NCBI RefSeq assembly: GCF_011745365.1
Contig: NW_024468909.1
Coordinates: forward strand, 6,634,001-6,698,000
Source: Cryphonectria parasitica EP155
Lineage: Eukaryota > Ascomycota > Sordariomycetes > Diaporthales > Cryphonectriaceae
Direction: 5' to 3'
Length of the DNA stretch: 64,000 bases
Both the position numbers and the translations under genes were made by a program. Shown piece after piece: positions 20,675 to 32,104 of this stretch. The notes below the pieces were generated by a model. That model saw only the letters and a list, made by a program, of their open reading frames with translations, was not told the origin of the DNA and did not search any database. How positions within the stretch are numbered: position 1 is the stretch's first letter; each line of letters opens with the position of its first letter.

Positions 20675-23600
20675 ATGCTGCGTCGCATCGCATCGTTGGG
20701 CTTCGAAGCCCCTGATGGTCAGCCTGGCGACCGAGAGTCCATGCCTCCCATCCCGGGGGATGCGTCCCCGTCTTCCGAGTCCAAAAGTACTGGAGGCCTG
20801 GCCAGCGTCTTCAAGGGCCTGACGGGCGGGTCCAGGATCTCAAAGGCCCCTCCCGTGCCCTCCTCGTCCAATGCCCCCGCCTCAGCTCTGCTGTCCTCCG
20901 AACGAGTCAACACCGCCTCGCTAGCTGCCACAGGCGTGACCCCTCACTACAACGAATGGCTCGACAAGCTCAAGTCCGGAACCCTCAGCGAGCGCATCGC
21001 TGCTGCCGACTCCCTCCGTCTGACCCTGCCCGAGTATCCGCTCGCGCCTGTCCTGCAAGTATGGGATGCTGCAAAAGATTTGGTAGAGGCCTCGAGGCCC
21101 AGCGCTGTGAGGGCCGCCGGCTGGGAGCTGATGGCTGAGTGCGCCAAGAACACCGCGATCACGGAGCTCGAGCGCAAGGAATACTTCCAGACCCTGTCTG
21201 GCCCCGCAAACCCAGACGACTCCTACCTGCGACTGGGTGCCCTTGTGGACCTGACGAACCACGGTCGCAACATCTCTGGATTCGACTACGATATCATCCC
21301 GCTCCTGACGACCTGGCTTGCAGATGCATACAATACTGCCAAACACAGGCGGAGGCAGACTCGCGGCGAGAAGAAGAGCTCAAAGGGGAAGGCCGCTGCG
21401 CCGTCCGATGCGCCCGTGGCCGCCGAAGACAAGCTTCTCTCCCTGCTGGTCGCCTACATCATTGAGGTTCTCAAGTTCAACTTCAGGGTCGCCGATGACG
21501 ATGTCATAGGGCGGCTGATCGATACACTCCTTGACATCTGCACGAAAACGACTGTCGAGGAGGATCTGATATGTTGTATCGAGGTAATTGACGCCGTCAT
21601 TACCTACGGGTCTGTCCCGAAGCGGACCCTGGGCCGCTGTGTTGAGATCCTCAGCTCGATCTACTGCCTCGTGAGCGATCTCCAGAAGACAGCCTGGCAT
21701 ACACTGGCGAATCTCCTCAAATCACACAATGGACAAGCTACTGTTCGGGTCCTGCTGAGCCTGCTGAGAGACTATCCCCGCAACGGCCACGAGTCGAGTG
21801 AAGCATTCAGGATTGTTAGAGGCTCCCTGAGCGTCCTCCAGAAATTGGTAGGGAAGTCCTCCGAGAAAGGATACCCCACAGTGCCGTTGGCTTTGCTCAT
21901 AGACGGCTGTAACAATGTCATCGGCAAGTCACAAACCAGACGGATAGCAGGGCCGACCCTGAAATTGATCAACACCTTATTCAACGACGGCACACAGAAA
22001 CTCAACCCGCTTCTGGAGGACGAGGACTGGACCCTCGTCCTGGAGGTGGCTGAGAAGTGCGTGGGTCGCCTGCCATCTGACACCGAGGCCTCGCGGTCGA
22101 GATTGAGCTTGTCCAGCGAGGGCAAGAAAGGTGATATAGGTCCCGAAGAACTCGAAATCCTGCTCCGAAGACTAGAGGTTCTCGTGCGAGAGGGCGGCTC
22201 CGACTTCATCCAGAGACAAGAGTGCATTGCATTTCTAACCAGAATTCCTCACGTCCTCCTCGACTCGACGGCCGCTCTCGTTCTGGATCACTTCAAGGAG
22301 TTTCGGTGCTGCTATCCCTCGGATCTGGACTGGGAAGCAAACCTCTCCCTGGTGTTGGACTTCTTCTTTCTCGATCGTAGCCGCTCAACAGCTGTTCGGA
22401 TACAGGCTCTTCAAGCTGTGACCGAGGTCTACGACATGCTGGAGCTGGTAGAAGACGAGCTAGAAGAAGAGTGCGTTCCGAACCTCGTGGAACAGATCCT
22501 GTCAGGCATCTCTGAGGAGGCGGACACCCTTGTTCTCCAGGAGACGGTCTCCTTCATGATCTCGGTTGCAGTGTCTGCCGAAGTAGCACTCTTTGAACAT
22601 ATCATTGACACCCTCAACAGCGTCATCGCGGGTGAGCGCCGGCAGTCACTTATGGCACCTCCACCATCGGAGACGCCGGGCAGCACCGATGAAGCTTCGA
22701 ATCCTCAGAGCCCGGCTGATGTCGTGACAAGAGGCTTCGTGCTACTGTTCCTGAAGACTATGAACACCGACAGTCGCAAAGCCAGCGTAGCCTTCAATCT
22801 TCTCGTGGAGATCACCAGGTCTGCTCAGTCCACCGATGCCCGCCTGACCGCCATGAAGTTGCTCTTCCGACTGAGAGCTGACTGGGCAAACCGCATCTAC
22901 GTCATATCGTTCACTGAATCCGAGGGACTGGCCGGCGTGCTTCACAGAACAGAGGCTTCACTGGCCAGGAAGCTTGCTGAAGACGCAGCGACTCTGCACA
23001 GGTCCAAGAGCGAGCATGCAGGAAACTCAAGAGCAGCCAGGGGCGTTTCCTTTGGCACAGCGGTACAAGATAGGATGGTACCGAGTCGCACAGCTAGCAG
23101 CGTGAAACATGGCGCTTCCAGGTACCACCAGCTTTGGTCCCTGCCAGACGCAGACGCCCTGCCAGAGACGCCCTCCTCGAGCGCTAGTCCGGTACTATTC
23201 TCTCACGTGGATATGGAGGTGCAGCAAAAAGATAAGACCCTCGGGGACGGCGCAGACGTTGGGGCAGACCAAGACGAAGAAGAAGCAGTACATAATAAAG
23301 CGCCACTGTTTGGGAACCTTCGCATCACGTCATGGCTCGACGCGATCCTCCACAACCTGACCTCAGGCGGTGCTGATTGGGAAATATACAGCTTCTGCCT
23401 TGTTCACCTGCCATCACAGCTCAGCAACCACGCGCTGTTCAGGGACGCCATCACGCAGATACGAGAAGCTCGTCGAATCATGTGTGAGCAGAGCAAGCAC
23501 AACCTATTCCAGGACCCACCACCAGCCACGGGCCTCCGTCGACCCGAGGTCAACATCTGCATCTTTCAGGCGCTGACAACGATCATGAGTTATCATCAGG

Positions 23601-25732
23601 ACTTTACGAAATCTGAGGACGACGACCTGGTGCGGACCTTCTTGCAGGGCATAGGTCATTCGACGGCAAAGACGTGCATTCATGCCCTGACCATCTGCTG
23701 TCACGAGATGCCCCTCGCCACCACGAGGGCACTGGTCAACATTCTGCAAAAGATGTCGACCGTCATTACGCAACCATACGTCGCGGTGCACATCTTGGAA
23801 TTCTTGGCCGGTCTTGCCAGGCTGCCGGCACTGTACAGCAACTTCATTGATGACGACTTCCGTATCATTTTCGGAATGTGTTTTCGATATCTCGACACAG
23901 TCCGTGATAAGAAGCGATATGCCCGCAACAGCTATTCTGGTGAGAATGTGGCTGCTACCATCAACGCGACTCACGAGTACAACATGCTTGGGCAGCCTAC
24001 CATCAGTGATGACTTGCCTCAATATGTCTACGCTCTTGCGTACCACGTCATCAGCTTCTGGTTCTTGGCCTTGCGACTGACAGATCGAGCGAAACATGTC
24101 AATTGGATCGCAAAGAGGCTCTTTCAAGGCCCGGACGGCGGCTTGACATCGGACGAGCAGGCTCTCATCACCATGGATTTCCTGCAGAGGGTGGCATATG
24201 CAGACGCGGACGACTCGGCAGAAAGCCCTTGGTTCACGGAAGCCAAGCGAGACGAGTACACGGAGAAACGATGGATTGTGGCCAACAGCTTGGTTTCCAT
24301 CAAGCAGGCCAAATCTACGCCATGGGCACAGGTCACAAGGAGACAACCATCGGGCACCTCTTATTTCACCGTCCGCGAAAACTTCCGGGCGCCGCCACCC
24401 CATCAAGCCGGCAGCTTTGGGGAGAGAAAAGACAGGGCTTCGCTGACGACGAATAGCTCCCTTCCCAGCCACCTTCTTGTCCACATGCTCTCGTCTATTC
24501 CCCAGAGCCCCGAGGCAGTTCTGCGGCCTATCCCCCTCCCGGACGAGGAAGCTGTCGCTCGAAGCATCAAGATCTTTGATCGCATCTCCACCGTCGATGG
24601 GCACAAGGTCGGCATCATCTACATTGGCGAGAACCAGACCAGCGAGTCCGAGATCCTGCAGAACGTCTCTGGCAGTGCTGACTACGTTGAGTTCCTGAAC
24701 GGCATTGGCATGCTCACGAAATTAAAGGGCGCCGAGTTCAATACGCAGGGTCTGGACCGAGAGTTTGATACGGATGGCCAGTACACGTTCTGCTGGCGCG
24801 ATCGAGTCACGGAAATGGTTTTCCACGTCATCACGCAGATGCCAACCAACCTCGAGTATGATCCTCAGTGTATTCAAAAGAAGAAGCACATTGGCAACGA
24901 CTTTGTGAACATCATATTCAACGACTCTGGTCTCCCTTTCAAGTTTGACACCTTCCCCTCGGAATTCAATTATGTCTACATTGTCATCACACCAGAGTCT
25001 CGGGCCTCATTCGTTGCGTCACGGGAAAATGCCGCTAAAACGAGCGGGGAGAGCAAGCACAACGGTGAAGACGGACACGAAGGAGACAGCAACGAGACTC
25101 TTCACGGCGGACCAAACGAATATTCGCCCTTCTTCAAAGTACAGGTGATGAGCAAAGAGGGCTTCCCCGAGATCTCACCTTGCGCAGCAACCAAGATGGT
25201 CGACCTGAAGGCTCTGCCGGACTTTGTGAGGCTGCTAGCCTTGAACGCGTCCGTCTTCTCGCTCGTCTGGGCCAACCGTGAATCAGGCGAGTATCCCTCG
25301 TCCTGGCGCAGCCGACTCAGAGAGATCAACCGCCTGCGCGAACGGTATGCGCCCAAGGGCCTCATCACCTCGACATCTACCATGCCTGGAGTGGCTGCGG
25401 CCAACATGCCCCCGCCCGGGGCAGCGGTACCGCCCCCTCTGTCTCTAAGCAGCGCGCTGGCCACCGCACAGCAGACATCAGGGCACCCTCCGCCCCCTCA
25501 GCAGCAGGTCGAAAGCCGCCCTTCGAGCGGGCTCAGGGACAGTACCATTTCTGGTCTCAGCGGCATGCGGCGTGCATCGGTAGCCACGTTCCTGACCTCT
25601 ACGAGCGAGCCGAACTCTCAGAGCCATCGAAGCTCGGTGCTGAGCACGGCGACGGCCGACACAGAGATGGTCATGCCACCCAGCAACTTGGACTACGTTG
25701 TGGAGAGCTTAGATTTCTCCAAGTGGGCTTGA
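20675..25732 (+). CDS. TSC2: tuberin (TSC2), Rheb GTPase-activating protein
   Basis: One uninterrupted exon of 1685 aa from ATG 20675. Tuberin with hamartin (TSC1) forms the TSC complex, which turns off Rheb and so restrains TORC1. The N-terminal two thirds are alpha-helical HEAT-like repeats of the tuberin family (for example EWLDKLKSGTLSERIAAADS and ELEILLRRLEVLVREGG). The Rap/Ran-GAP domain covers roughly residues 1290-1560. It includes KVGIIYIGENQTSESEIL, GADYVEFLNGIG-like sequence (here SADYVEFLNGIG) and HIGNDFVNIIFNDSG near residue 1404, whose Asn is the catalytic 'Asn thumb'. The C-terminal 150 residues are Pro, Ser and Gln-rich. The frame is open for 174 nt upstream without an ATG, so 20675 is the first available start unless an upstream exon exists. 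Confidence 0.95.
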   Translation: MLRRIASLGFEAPDGQPGDRESMPPIPGDASPSSESKSTGGLASVFKGLTGGSRISKAPPVPSSSNAPASALLSSERVNTASLAATGVTPHYNEWLDKLKSGTLSERIAAADSLRLTLPEYPLAPVLQVWDAAKDLVEASRPSAVRAAGWELMAECAKNTAITELERKEYFQTLSGPANPDDSYLRLGALVDLTNHGRNISGFDYDIIPLLTTWLADAYNTAKHRRRQTRGEKKSSKGKAAAPSDAPVAAEDKLLSLLVAYIIEVLKFNFRVADDDVIGRLIDTLLDICTKTTVEEDLICCIEVIDAVITYGSVPKRTLGRCVEILSSIYCLVSDLQKTAWHTLANLLKSHNGQATVRVLLSLLRDYPRNGHESSEAFRIVRGSLSVLQKLVGKSSEKGYPTVPLALLIDGCNNVIGKSQTRRIAGPTLKLINTLFNDGTQKLNPLLEDEDWTLVLEVAEKCVGRLPSDTEASRSRLSLSSEGKKGDIGPEELEILLRRLEVLVREGGSDFIQRQECIAFLTRIPHVLLDSTAALVLDHFKEFRCCYPSDLDWEANLSLVLDFFFLDRSRSTAVRIQALQAVTEVYDMLELVEDELEEECVPNLVEQILSGISEEADTLVLQETVSFMISVAVSAEVALFEHIIDTLNSVIAGERRQSLMAPPPSETPGSTDEASNPQSPADVVTRGFVLLFLKTMNTDSRKASVAFNLLVEITRSAQSTDARLTAMKLLFRLRADWANRIYVISFTESEGLAGVLHRTEASLARKLAEDAATLHRSKSEHAGNSRAARGVSFGTAVQDRMVPSRTASSVKHGASRYHQLWSLPDADALPETPSSSASPVLFSHVDMEVQQKDKTLGDGADVGADQDEEEAVHNKAPLFGNLRITSWLDAILHNLTSGGADWEIYSFCLVHLPSQLSNHALFRDAITQIREARRIMCEQSKHNLFQDPPPATGLRRPEVNICIFQALTTIMSYHQDFTKSEDDDLVRTFLQGIGHSTAKTCIHALTICCHEMPLATTRALVNILQKMSTVITQPYVAVHILEFLAGLARLPALYSNFIDDDFRIIFGMCFRYLDTVRDKKRYARNSYSGENVAATINATHEYNMLGQPTISDDLPQYVYALAYHVISFWFLALRLTDRAKHVNWIAKRLFQGPDGGLTSDEQALITMDFLQRVAYADADDSAESPWFTEAKRDEYTEKRWIVANSLVSIKQAKSTPWAQVTRRQPSGTSYFTVRENFRAPPPHQAGSFGERKDRASLTTNSSLPSHLLVHMLSSIPQSPEAVLRPIPLPDEEAVARSIKIFDRISTVDGHKVGIIYIGENQTSESEILQNVSGSADYVEFLNGIGMLTKLKGAEFNTQGLDREFDTDGQYTFCWRDRVTEMVFHVITQMPTNLEYDPQCIQKKKHIGNDFVNIIFNDSGLPFKFDTFPSEFNYVYIVITPESRASFVASRENAAKTSGESKHNGEDGHEGDSNETLHGGPNEYSPFFKVQVMSKEGFPEISPCAATKMVDLKALPDFVRLLALNASVFSLVWANRESGEYPSSWRSRLREINRLRERYAPKGLITSTSTMPGVAAANMPPPGAAVPPPLSLSSALATAQQTSGHPPPPQQQVESRPSSGLRDSTISGLSGMRRASVATFLTSTSEPNSQSHRSSVLSTATADTEMVMPPSNLDYVVESLDFSKWA

Positions 25733-28710
25733 AAAGCCCTTTCTCTGCACATATTTACGCGCTATGCATGTTACATGCGACTATGATTGGAAGAAGAAGA
25801 GAAAAAAACCAGGGGATCGTCTTCAAGGAAATTCTAGGCGGGAAGGGGTAGGGCGAAAACTATCTGGAGAAGAAAAAAATCTGGTCTGCTCGGAATGAAG
25901 TGAGGTGCAATAATAGAAACGGTTGAAGGGGCTTTGTCTGCGTTTTCGAGCGTTGCGGATGGAGTCTAGGAATATGGGCAGGCGTGCTTGACTATACCAC
26001 AAAAGTTACTGCTTTTTCATCTGCATTCGACCTCGTCTCTTCTCTCTCTCCCTATTTCTTTTTCTTTTGTCTTTACTGGCAACTATTTACGCGGAGAACA
26101 GAGGGCATGTGGTGGTCGAAACTCCAAACAGGAGAACACCGGGGCCGTACAGCAGACAGATCGATCACCTGTGTGTATTATAGATACCAACCCCCAAAGA
26201 AAAACACTGCGTCTCCGCTCCTGAACAAAGGATGTCGAAGGTCTGTTGTCTAACCATTTGTTTCCATCTCGGTCCTCCTTTTGTCTCTGTCTGTCTTGCA
26301 TTTCATCACATCATATCACGTGGGCAACAACTCGTGTGCACAAGCGCACCGAAGGATTCTCGACACGTGCATGCATGGCCGGAGCAGCGTTTAGGAATCC
26401 TATATCAGTTTTCACATCGACCAACCTCGCCATGTCACACACACACACACACACACATATAGCCAGGGGCCCATTCCTTTTTCTGCGTTTCCTTGCCTTG
26501 TTTTTCCCTCCCCTGACTGACGCGGGCTGACACACACATCTCAACCCTCTTATTTCGGGATGGGTGAGCGGGTGTCATGCCGGATGACCGCACGAGCTCT
26601 TGCTGTGTTGGAATCCTTCTGAGGGAAACTCACTCGCACCGAGAAAGAGAGTTGAGTGTTTGTCTGTGCGTGCGTGTGTGCGTGCGTGCGGCGCAGTAAC
26701 GTTCGTGAGAATCAATGTTAAGCTTACCGCCTTTTCATCCCATCCCATTCCTCTCGTCCTTTTTTCTCTCCTTTATTTCTTCTTTTGGTCTTACCTAACA
26801 TACATAGCCGTTCTTTTCCTTGTTCCTCGTTCACAGCAAATGACTTCCCAACTACTTTGCTTCATCACCCCCCCCCCCTGGCCCCCCCTCTCTCTCTCCC
26901 TTACGCGGTGTCCAAACCTACTTTGGTTATATTCACTCGCATCCAATCTTCGCATCGCGGTCTGTCAGCAACCCCCCTATCGATTCCATCGCGCCAGATG
27001 GTAAGCACGCACGGCGGCGGCGGTGGTGGCGTCAGTCGCAGCCCTTCTCGAGGGGGCGGAGAGGAGTTCTGTCTGGAGGATCCCTCTTGGTTCTTCTTCT
27101 TGATGCTTGTATGGGCTAGCTTGCCTTGCGATTCTGCATTGGAGACAGACACACAGGTTTCAAGCGTCATTTGTCTACAACTGTTTTTTTTGTCCTTTCC
27201 CTTAAACCTGTTTTAGCAAGTCATATATGAAGAGGGTTGGTAAGAATGGTGCTGGTGTGTAGTAGGGAGAGGAGGGAGAATCATCGTGTGCTTCAGCATG
27301 ATGGCTTTTGGTCACACAACTGCGTACAGTCACATAGGATGAGTCTCACCCATGAAGAAAGAGGCCAGCAGGCCTCGTACAGTTTGAACGGTCAAGTATA
27401 TGTGTGCAGGGCATCGAAACTCCGGTCTGTGCCTTGGCATGTGAATAATATCAAAGCATGGGATCGCTGGGTTGGACAGGAACGGATGGTGGTGATTCTC
27501 TTCTTCTTGCTCACGGTCCCTAGCCTATTTTGGAGAAAAGAAAAGAAGAAGCAACGAAGAGATTAGTACCGAGTACATTAAGAGTTACACGCAGAAATGT
27601 ACTTGGCCACGGCTGTCGGGATACAAGCATAAAAGACAAAAAGAAAACGAAAAAGCAAACGAACTCTCAGACCTAGACGATGGGATGATCAAGCTCTAGG
27701 TCACACCGCTCGTTGCTGAGAATGTCGCTTACGACACCAAAACGACAGAACAAGATCCTGTCTGTCATCTGCGCAGTGGATGAAAAGATAGGCAGGCAGG
27801 GAGGCAGTGGGATCAAGCAGCACAGGGCAGGTGTTGGGGATGGATGTACAATCCTTCTCTCACTCGGTCCAGAAACAAGCCATCAACCAGTTCGCTACTG
27901 TGTCAAAGAGGCCTTTTGACATTACACATATTACTAAAGTTCGTGAAAGAAAAGAAGAATAAGAATGCTAAATTAAGAACTATGAATAATCCCTCAAAAA
28001 TAAACGCTGTCTCCCCTTTCATAGCGTGACCTATCCCGACCGAAGCACTAGAATCCTTTCCCGCTGGAAGCTGCTACCACTGTCTTGTGACGCAGATGGG
28101 AAAGGGTTGTTGCTTGTTGGTCCGCCAAGCCAAAGGCGGAGGAAGGAAAGAGAGGGGGGGGGGGGGGTTTACTGGTCAGAATTGGTTCCTGGGGCGGTGG
28201 ATGAGCCGGTCTGCGTCGGTGCTGGGGTAGAAATCCTATTTTTTCGGCCCAGAATCCTCCCTGTATCACCTTTCTTGTCCTGCATGAGCCGCAGGGGCCG
28301 AAATAGGATTGTTGAATATGGAAGGCGGAGGAAGCTGTGTCTATCGTTGATGGGGCGTGTCGTGCCAGGGGGTGAGAGAACCTGTTGGTTCCACGACCGA
28401 AGGTGTCGAGAATAGCAATGTGCAAGTGTTTAGCCGTTGTTTATGCAAGGGGCTCACCAGGGTGAGGATGAGGCTGAACCAGACAAGCAATCTGTACAGG
28501 AGATAGGGTACGGCCATTCGAGTGCTGTGACGTTGGGTGTCTCTCGAACTTCGGTGTTGCAAGTAACGCTGCCGCCATAACTGACCGGCGGGATCAAGGA
28601 AGAGAGGGGGAGAAAAGGGGGCGGGGGGGGGCAAGGAAAGAATCCCATCCTTGTCTCTTGACAGGCTCACAAGAGCATGGTGGGACAAGACGTGGCTACA
28701 ATTTGTTGTG
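25733..28710. other. convergent intergenic region TSC2 / GNAT gene
   Basis: About 3 kb lie between two 3' ends. It carries an (AC)n microsatellite at 26436-26457, C11 at 26868-26878, G14 at 28154-28167 and G9 at 28623-28631, plus T-rich stretches. No domain-bearing frame was found, and most of it looks like non-coding or UTR sequence. Confidence 0.5.
26436..26457. repeat. (AC)n microsatellite
   Basis: About 11 uninterrupted CA units in intergenic DNA downstream of TSC2. Confidence 0.9.
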
Positions 28711-30495
28711 TCACATATCCATCCAAACATCTTTGTACGTGGCCCATCTCTGAAAACCTGTTGGGAGCATACATCAGTAAGAGGGAGGTAGACATGATTG
28801 AGTCTAGAGAACCTCGACGCACCTATCGACTGAAAGCCAGTCGCACCTCCCTTGATAGCGTCAACAAACATCTTGTTCTTATTCTGGAGTTTCAGTTTCC
28901 GTATACAGGTATCCAGAAGTCTGACCATGATCGCGTCTCTGTTCACGACATCTGCATGCAAGAGAGAGTCAGTGGAGGAGAAATGTCTCGGACTTGGGAG
29001 TGTTGTCTCAGTACTGAACAGAAGAAAGAAAGAAGAAAAAAGAGTAGCCAACAATACCTGTGATACAGATGCACGTGACGCCTCCTGTGTCGTCTGAGAT
29101 GGCGGGTGGCCAGGGGATCTCATCCCCATTGGGATTATCAGAATTTGCGGTATACGTGATGGCCGTGGCAACAATGTCTTCATCGCTAAAGCCCAGCACG
29201 ATGTCGGTCAGAGAAGGGGAGTCAAGCAGTTTCGCGTACTGGTCAAACCAGCACATGTGGTCATCCCGCCGGCACACGCGCTCCACGACCTCCATGGCCA
29301 GCTGCAGGTCCGCAACTTGGCACTGTCGGAATGTCAATCCGATCTGTGGCAGCCCGCCCGTGGGCCACTCGTCAAACGACAGCAGCCAGTCGCTGACCTC
29401 TTGGCCCGTGCCGGGCACTGTGCCGTCCATCCGCCAGCCCCGTCGTCGAAACCAGCCTTCCTCGGGATGGTCCACCGGCAGTCCGTAGAAGAGTCGAGGG
29501 TAGGTGCTGCCCAGCTGGACCCGGCTAACCCCTCGCGTCTTCTTAAAGCCGCGCATGGCCTCCTCGTGCAGGAGCCTGCCGATCCCCTGCCGCCTGTGAG
29601 ATGGTCTGATGATGAGGGCTGCGATGGACCCGACGAGGAGCTCGTCCTGCGAATCAAGATAGGTGAGATAGGTGGCGCAGAACCCCAGCACCCGACGTGG
29701 CCCTGGGCCGGGCTCGCGGACGATGAAGTGCTTTGCGTAGCCATCTCGCTGCAGGGCACGCATCAGGATGGGCTGAGGGAGCCGAAATTGAGATGGCATG
29801 GATTCATTCCACAGCGTACAGACATCCGGCACGTCTCTGGCCTGATCCCACAGCGTCACGTTCCACCTGGGAAATTCGGCGGCCTGTGTTGCTGCTGCTG
29901 CTGCTGCTGCTGGTGGTGACGGCTGCGTAGGCACGTCTGCCGATGGTGGTGATGACCGTGGCGACTGGCCGAGGAAGATGACCTCTGCACCCATCTCCAG
30001 CTCGCGCCTGGAGTACCCAGAGAGCTGGACGACGGTGGGGAACGGGACGGCCCTCCTCTCGAGGTCCTTGACGGCACAGCAGGCGACGACCACGTGGGGA
30101 CGGCGGTCGCCAATGGTCTGTACGATGTTGGAGAGCTCGACCTGGGAGGGCTGGCCCGGGCTGGCCGGCCCTGTAATGACAAAGACCAAGGCCCTGGCTT
30201 TCTTGATGAAGCCCACATGTGTGCTGGTAATACCGCCTGCCGCCGTGTATGGGACGTGTCGAACCCGAGGGTGGTACCTCGCCAATTCCTTGCCCAGGGG
30301 CTCGAAGGGGTCCTGGTCGGAGTCGCGCTCCACAGGCACGACCACCGGTGTCAGCAAGACGAGGAGGTCGTGAGGTTCCAGAGCCTTTGAGAGGGGAATG
30401 TGGTTTCCGCGGTCACTGCACAGTACCGCAGAAGGGCCCACGGTATGGTTCGTCGTCCCCGCTGACGCTGCTGCTGCAACAAATCTTGATTTCAT
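28711..30495 (-). CDS. GNAT acetyltransferase with GH3 C-terminal-domain remnant (N-acetylglucosaminidase-associated type)
   Basis: Three exons on the minus strand: 30495-29058, 28951-28823 and 28757-28711. The introns of 106 and 65 bp are GT-AG, giving 537 aa. The C-terminal half is a double GNAT module. It shows VGSIAALIIRPSHRRQGIGR with the acetyl-CoA RxxGxG loop, RVQLGSTYPRLFYGLPVDHP, and a second lobe ending VRLLDTCIRKLKLQNKNKMF, GGATGFQSIGFQRWATYKDV. The first 180 residues (DLLVLLTPVVVPVERDSD, RVRHVPYTAAGGITSTHVGF, ALVFVITGPASPGQPSQVEL) resemble the C-terminal domain of fungal GH3 beta-N-acetylglucosaminidases, which are normally fused to this GNAT module. The GH3 catalytic barrel is absent upstream. 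An Ala run (GCA/GCT repeat) links the halves. Acetyl acceptor is unknown. Family assignment is from recall of fungal fusion proteins. Confidence 0.88.
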
Positions 30496-30599
30496 TTCCG
30501 AGGGTCCCAGCCACCTTCAGCAGCATCGGGAGTATATTTCTCTGCTTATGAGGGTATTTATGCATCTGGTGTTATCTTGTTAGTTCTCCTTTATCTCTG

Positions 30600-30601
<2 letters not shown>

Positions 30602-30640
<39 letters not shown>

Positions 30641-30641
30641 T
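30602..30641. repeat. (TC)n microsatellite upstream of the GNAT gene
   Basis: About 40 bp of TC repeats, with a few TTTC interruptions, lie some 110-150 bp upstream of the GNAT start codon. On the coding strand this is a GA-rich promoter or leader tract. Confidence 0.85.
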
Positions 30642-31468
30642 TCGCTTCTTGGGGCACAGCAGCGGCGCGATTCCCAAAGTCCGACCAGCCAGCCAGTGAG
30701 CGGTCTGCCGTGCTTATCTGCATGTGTGTGGGCGCACGGGACCGTAGGTAATGAATGAGTGCATGTGCTTACCTGCTGTGGACTTTATTTGCGAGGTATA
30801 CCCAGGATTGGCATCTCAGTAGTGCAGAAGCCAAGGTGGCCCAGGTCAAGTCTACACAAGCACACACAATCAGATTCTCACGTAAAGTGGAATTGGTGAT
30901 GGAACCCGTCGTCGCGCGAAATGCACCGCCCTGCCGCTTTAGGAAACCTAAGAGAGTGAGGGAGCGGGGGCCAAGCCTTGGTCCAGGGCTGTCAGACGAG
31001 TGTCCTTTTTGAGAGGCCCTCCGCAGTATGTCGCTGAAAGCTCCTGGTCTGGTCTGTTCTGGTCTGGCACGGGGCGCGCCTGCGTAAGGAGGCCTTTTAT
31101 AAATTGAAATCGATATATTCGCGGGTAGCCGTGCTTTAAGTTACATGCACAGAGCGAATCCTTGTGTAGCTGTTAAGTCATCAGTGCCACGCCACTGATG
31201 CAAAAGGTGTGTGTGAGAGTGAGGGTGAATACGGCAAGCTGGTCATAGGTCGTCAGTCGGATTGTGCAGTCTGCGAATCGAGTTGTCATGTAAACATGTG
31301 CTGTACATCTGATCATAAGGCTTTTTTTTGGGGCTGCAACTCCTGGAGGAGTAGCAGCATCTACCTGTGGCTTGTCAACATGGGCCCATTGGAGGAGAGA
31401 GAGACCTGAGCTGTGCGAATGATTTATCATCACCATCTCCTTCGCTGTCTCTTGCTCTGTTTCTCCCT

Positions 31469-31469
31469 C

Positions 31470-31513
<44 letters not shown>

Positions 31514-31526
31514 CTCTCTCTCTATT

Positions 31527-31560
<34 letters not shown>

Positions 31561-31561
31561 G
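31469..31561. repeat. compound poly-C / (TC)n / (TG)n microsatellite
   Basis: A run of 12 C is followed by about 60 bp of TC repeats and then about ten TG units, in intergenic DNA. Confidence 0.9.
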
Positions 31562-32067
31562 TGTAATGTATACGAGGTCTTTGCCTATTATTCCGCTGGT
31601 GTAGAGAGACATACACCCACAGAACGGCTGGCTGTTGACAAACCTTGGCTTGATTCGAGCCTCGTCCAATATCAGCGGCGCTCTCTGCACCTTGCTACAT
31701 TGGGTTGTGTGTGTGCGTGCGCGCGCGTGGGTGTGTGAATACTACTACTTGTCAGCGAGCTGGATGCCGGAATAGATGACCGAAGGGTTACACAGCTGAG
31801 ACCAGAACTGTGATCCATCAGCCCCTCCCTTACTGGCCTGTAATCGGCATGAGATGAACAGGTCGTGCTGTAGCAGCGTCTTCAAAAGAACATTGGCTGT
31901 CTTGCCTGACGGGGCCAGACCTGCACGAAGACGGTCCATGCAGAAGGGAGGGGTACATATTCCCGCTCAGTGGCTCTCAAGCACTGCAAAGATGGGGCCT
32001 CGAGTTACACGCCGAGGATCTGCTGACATGCAAAGGGGGCCGCCACCACTTTCTATGGTACTTGCCT

Positions 32068-32069
<2 letters not shown>

Positions 32070-32103
<34 letters not shown>
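32070..32103. repeat. poly-A run of 34 bases
   Basis: An uninterrupted A34 tract. No flanking open frame or clear target-site duplication was seen, so it may be a simple repeat or a decayed retroposon tail. Confidence 0.85.

Positions 32104-32104
<1 letters not shown>

Noticed and set aside
23504..24604. 366-codon minus-strand open frame
   Set aside because: It lies wholly inside the TSC2 exon on the opposite strand and has no domain; GC-rich coding DNA often leaves such antisense frames open.
28341..29183. 280-codon minus-strand frame read as an independent protein
   Set aside because: Only its middle segment is the second GNAT exon; the rest is intron and 3' flank translated by chance.
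31173..31690. Arg/Glu-repeat and His/Thr-repeat frames
   Set aside because: Translations of the TC and TG microsatellites.
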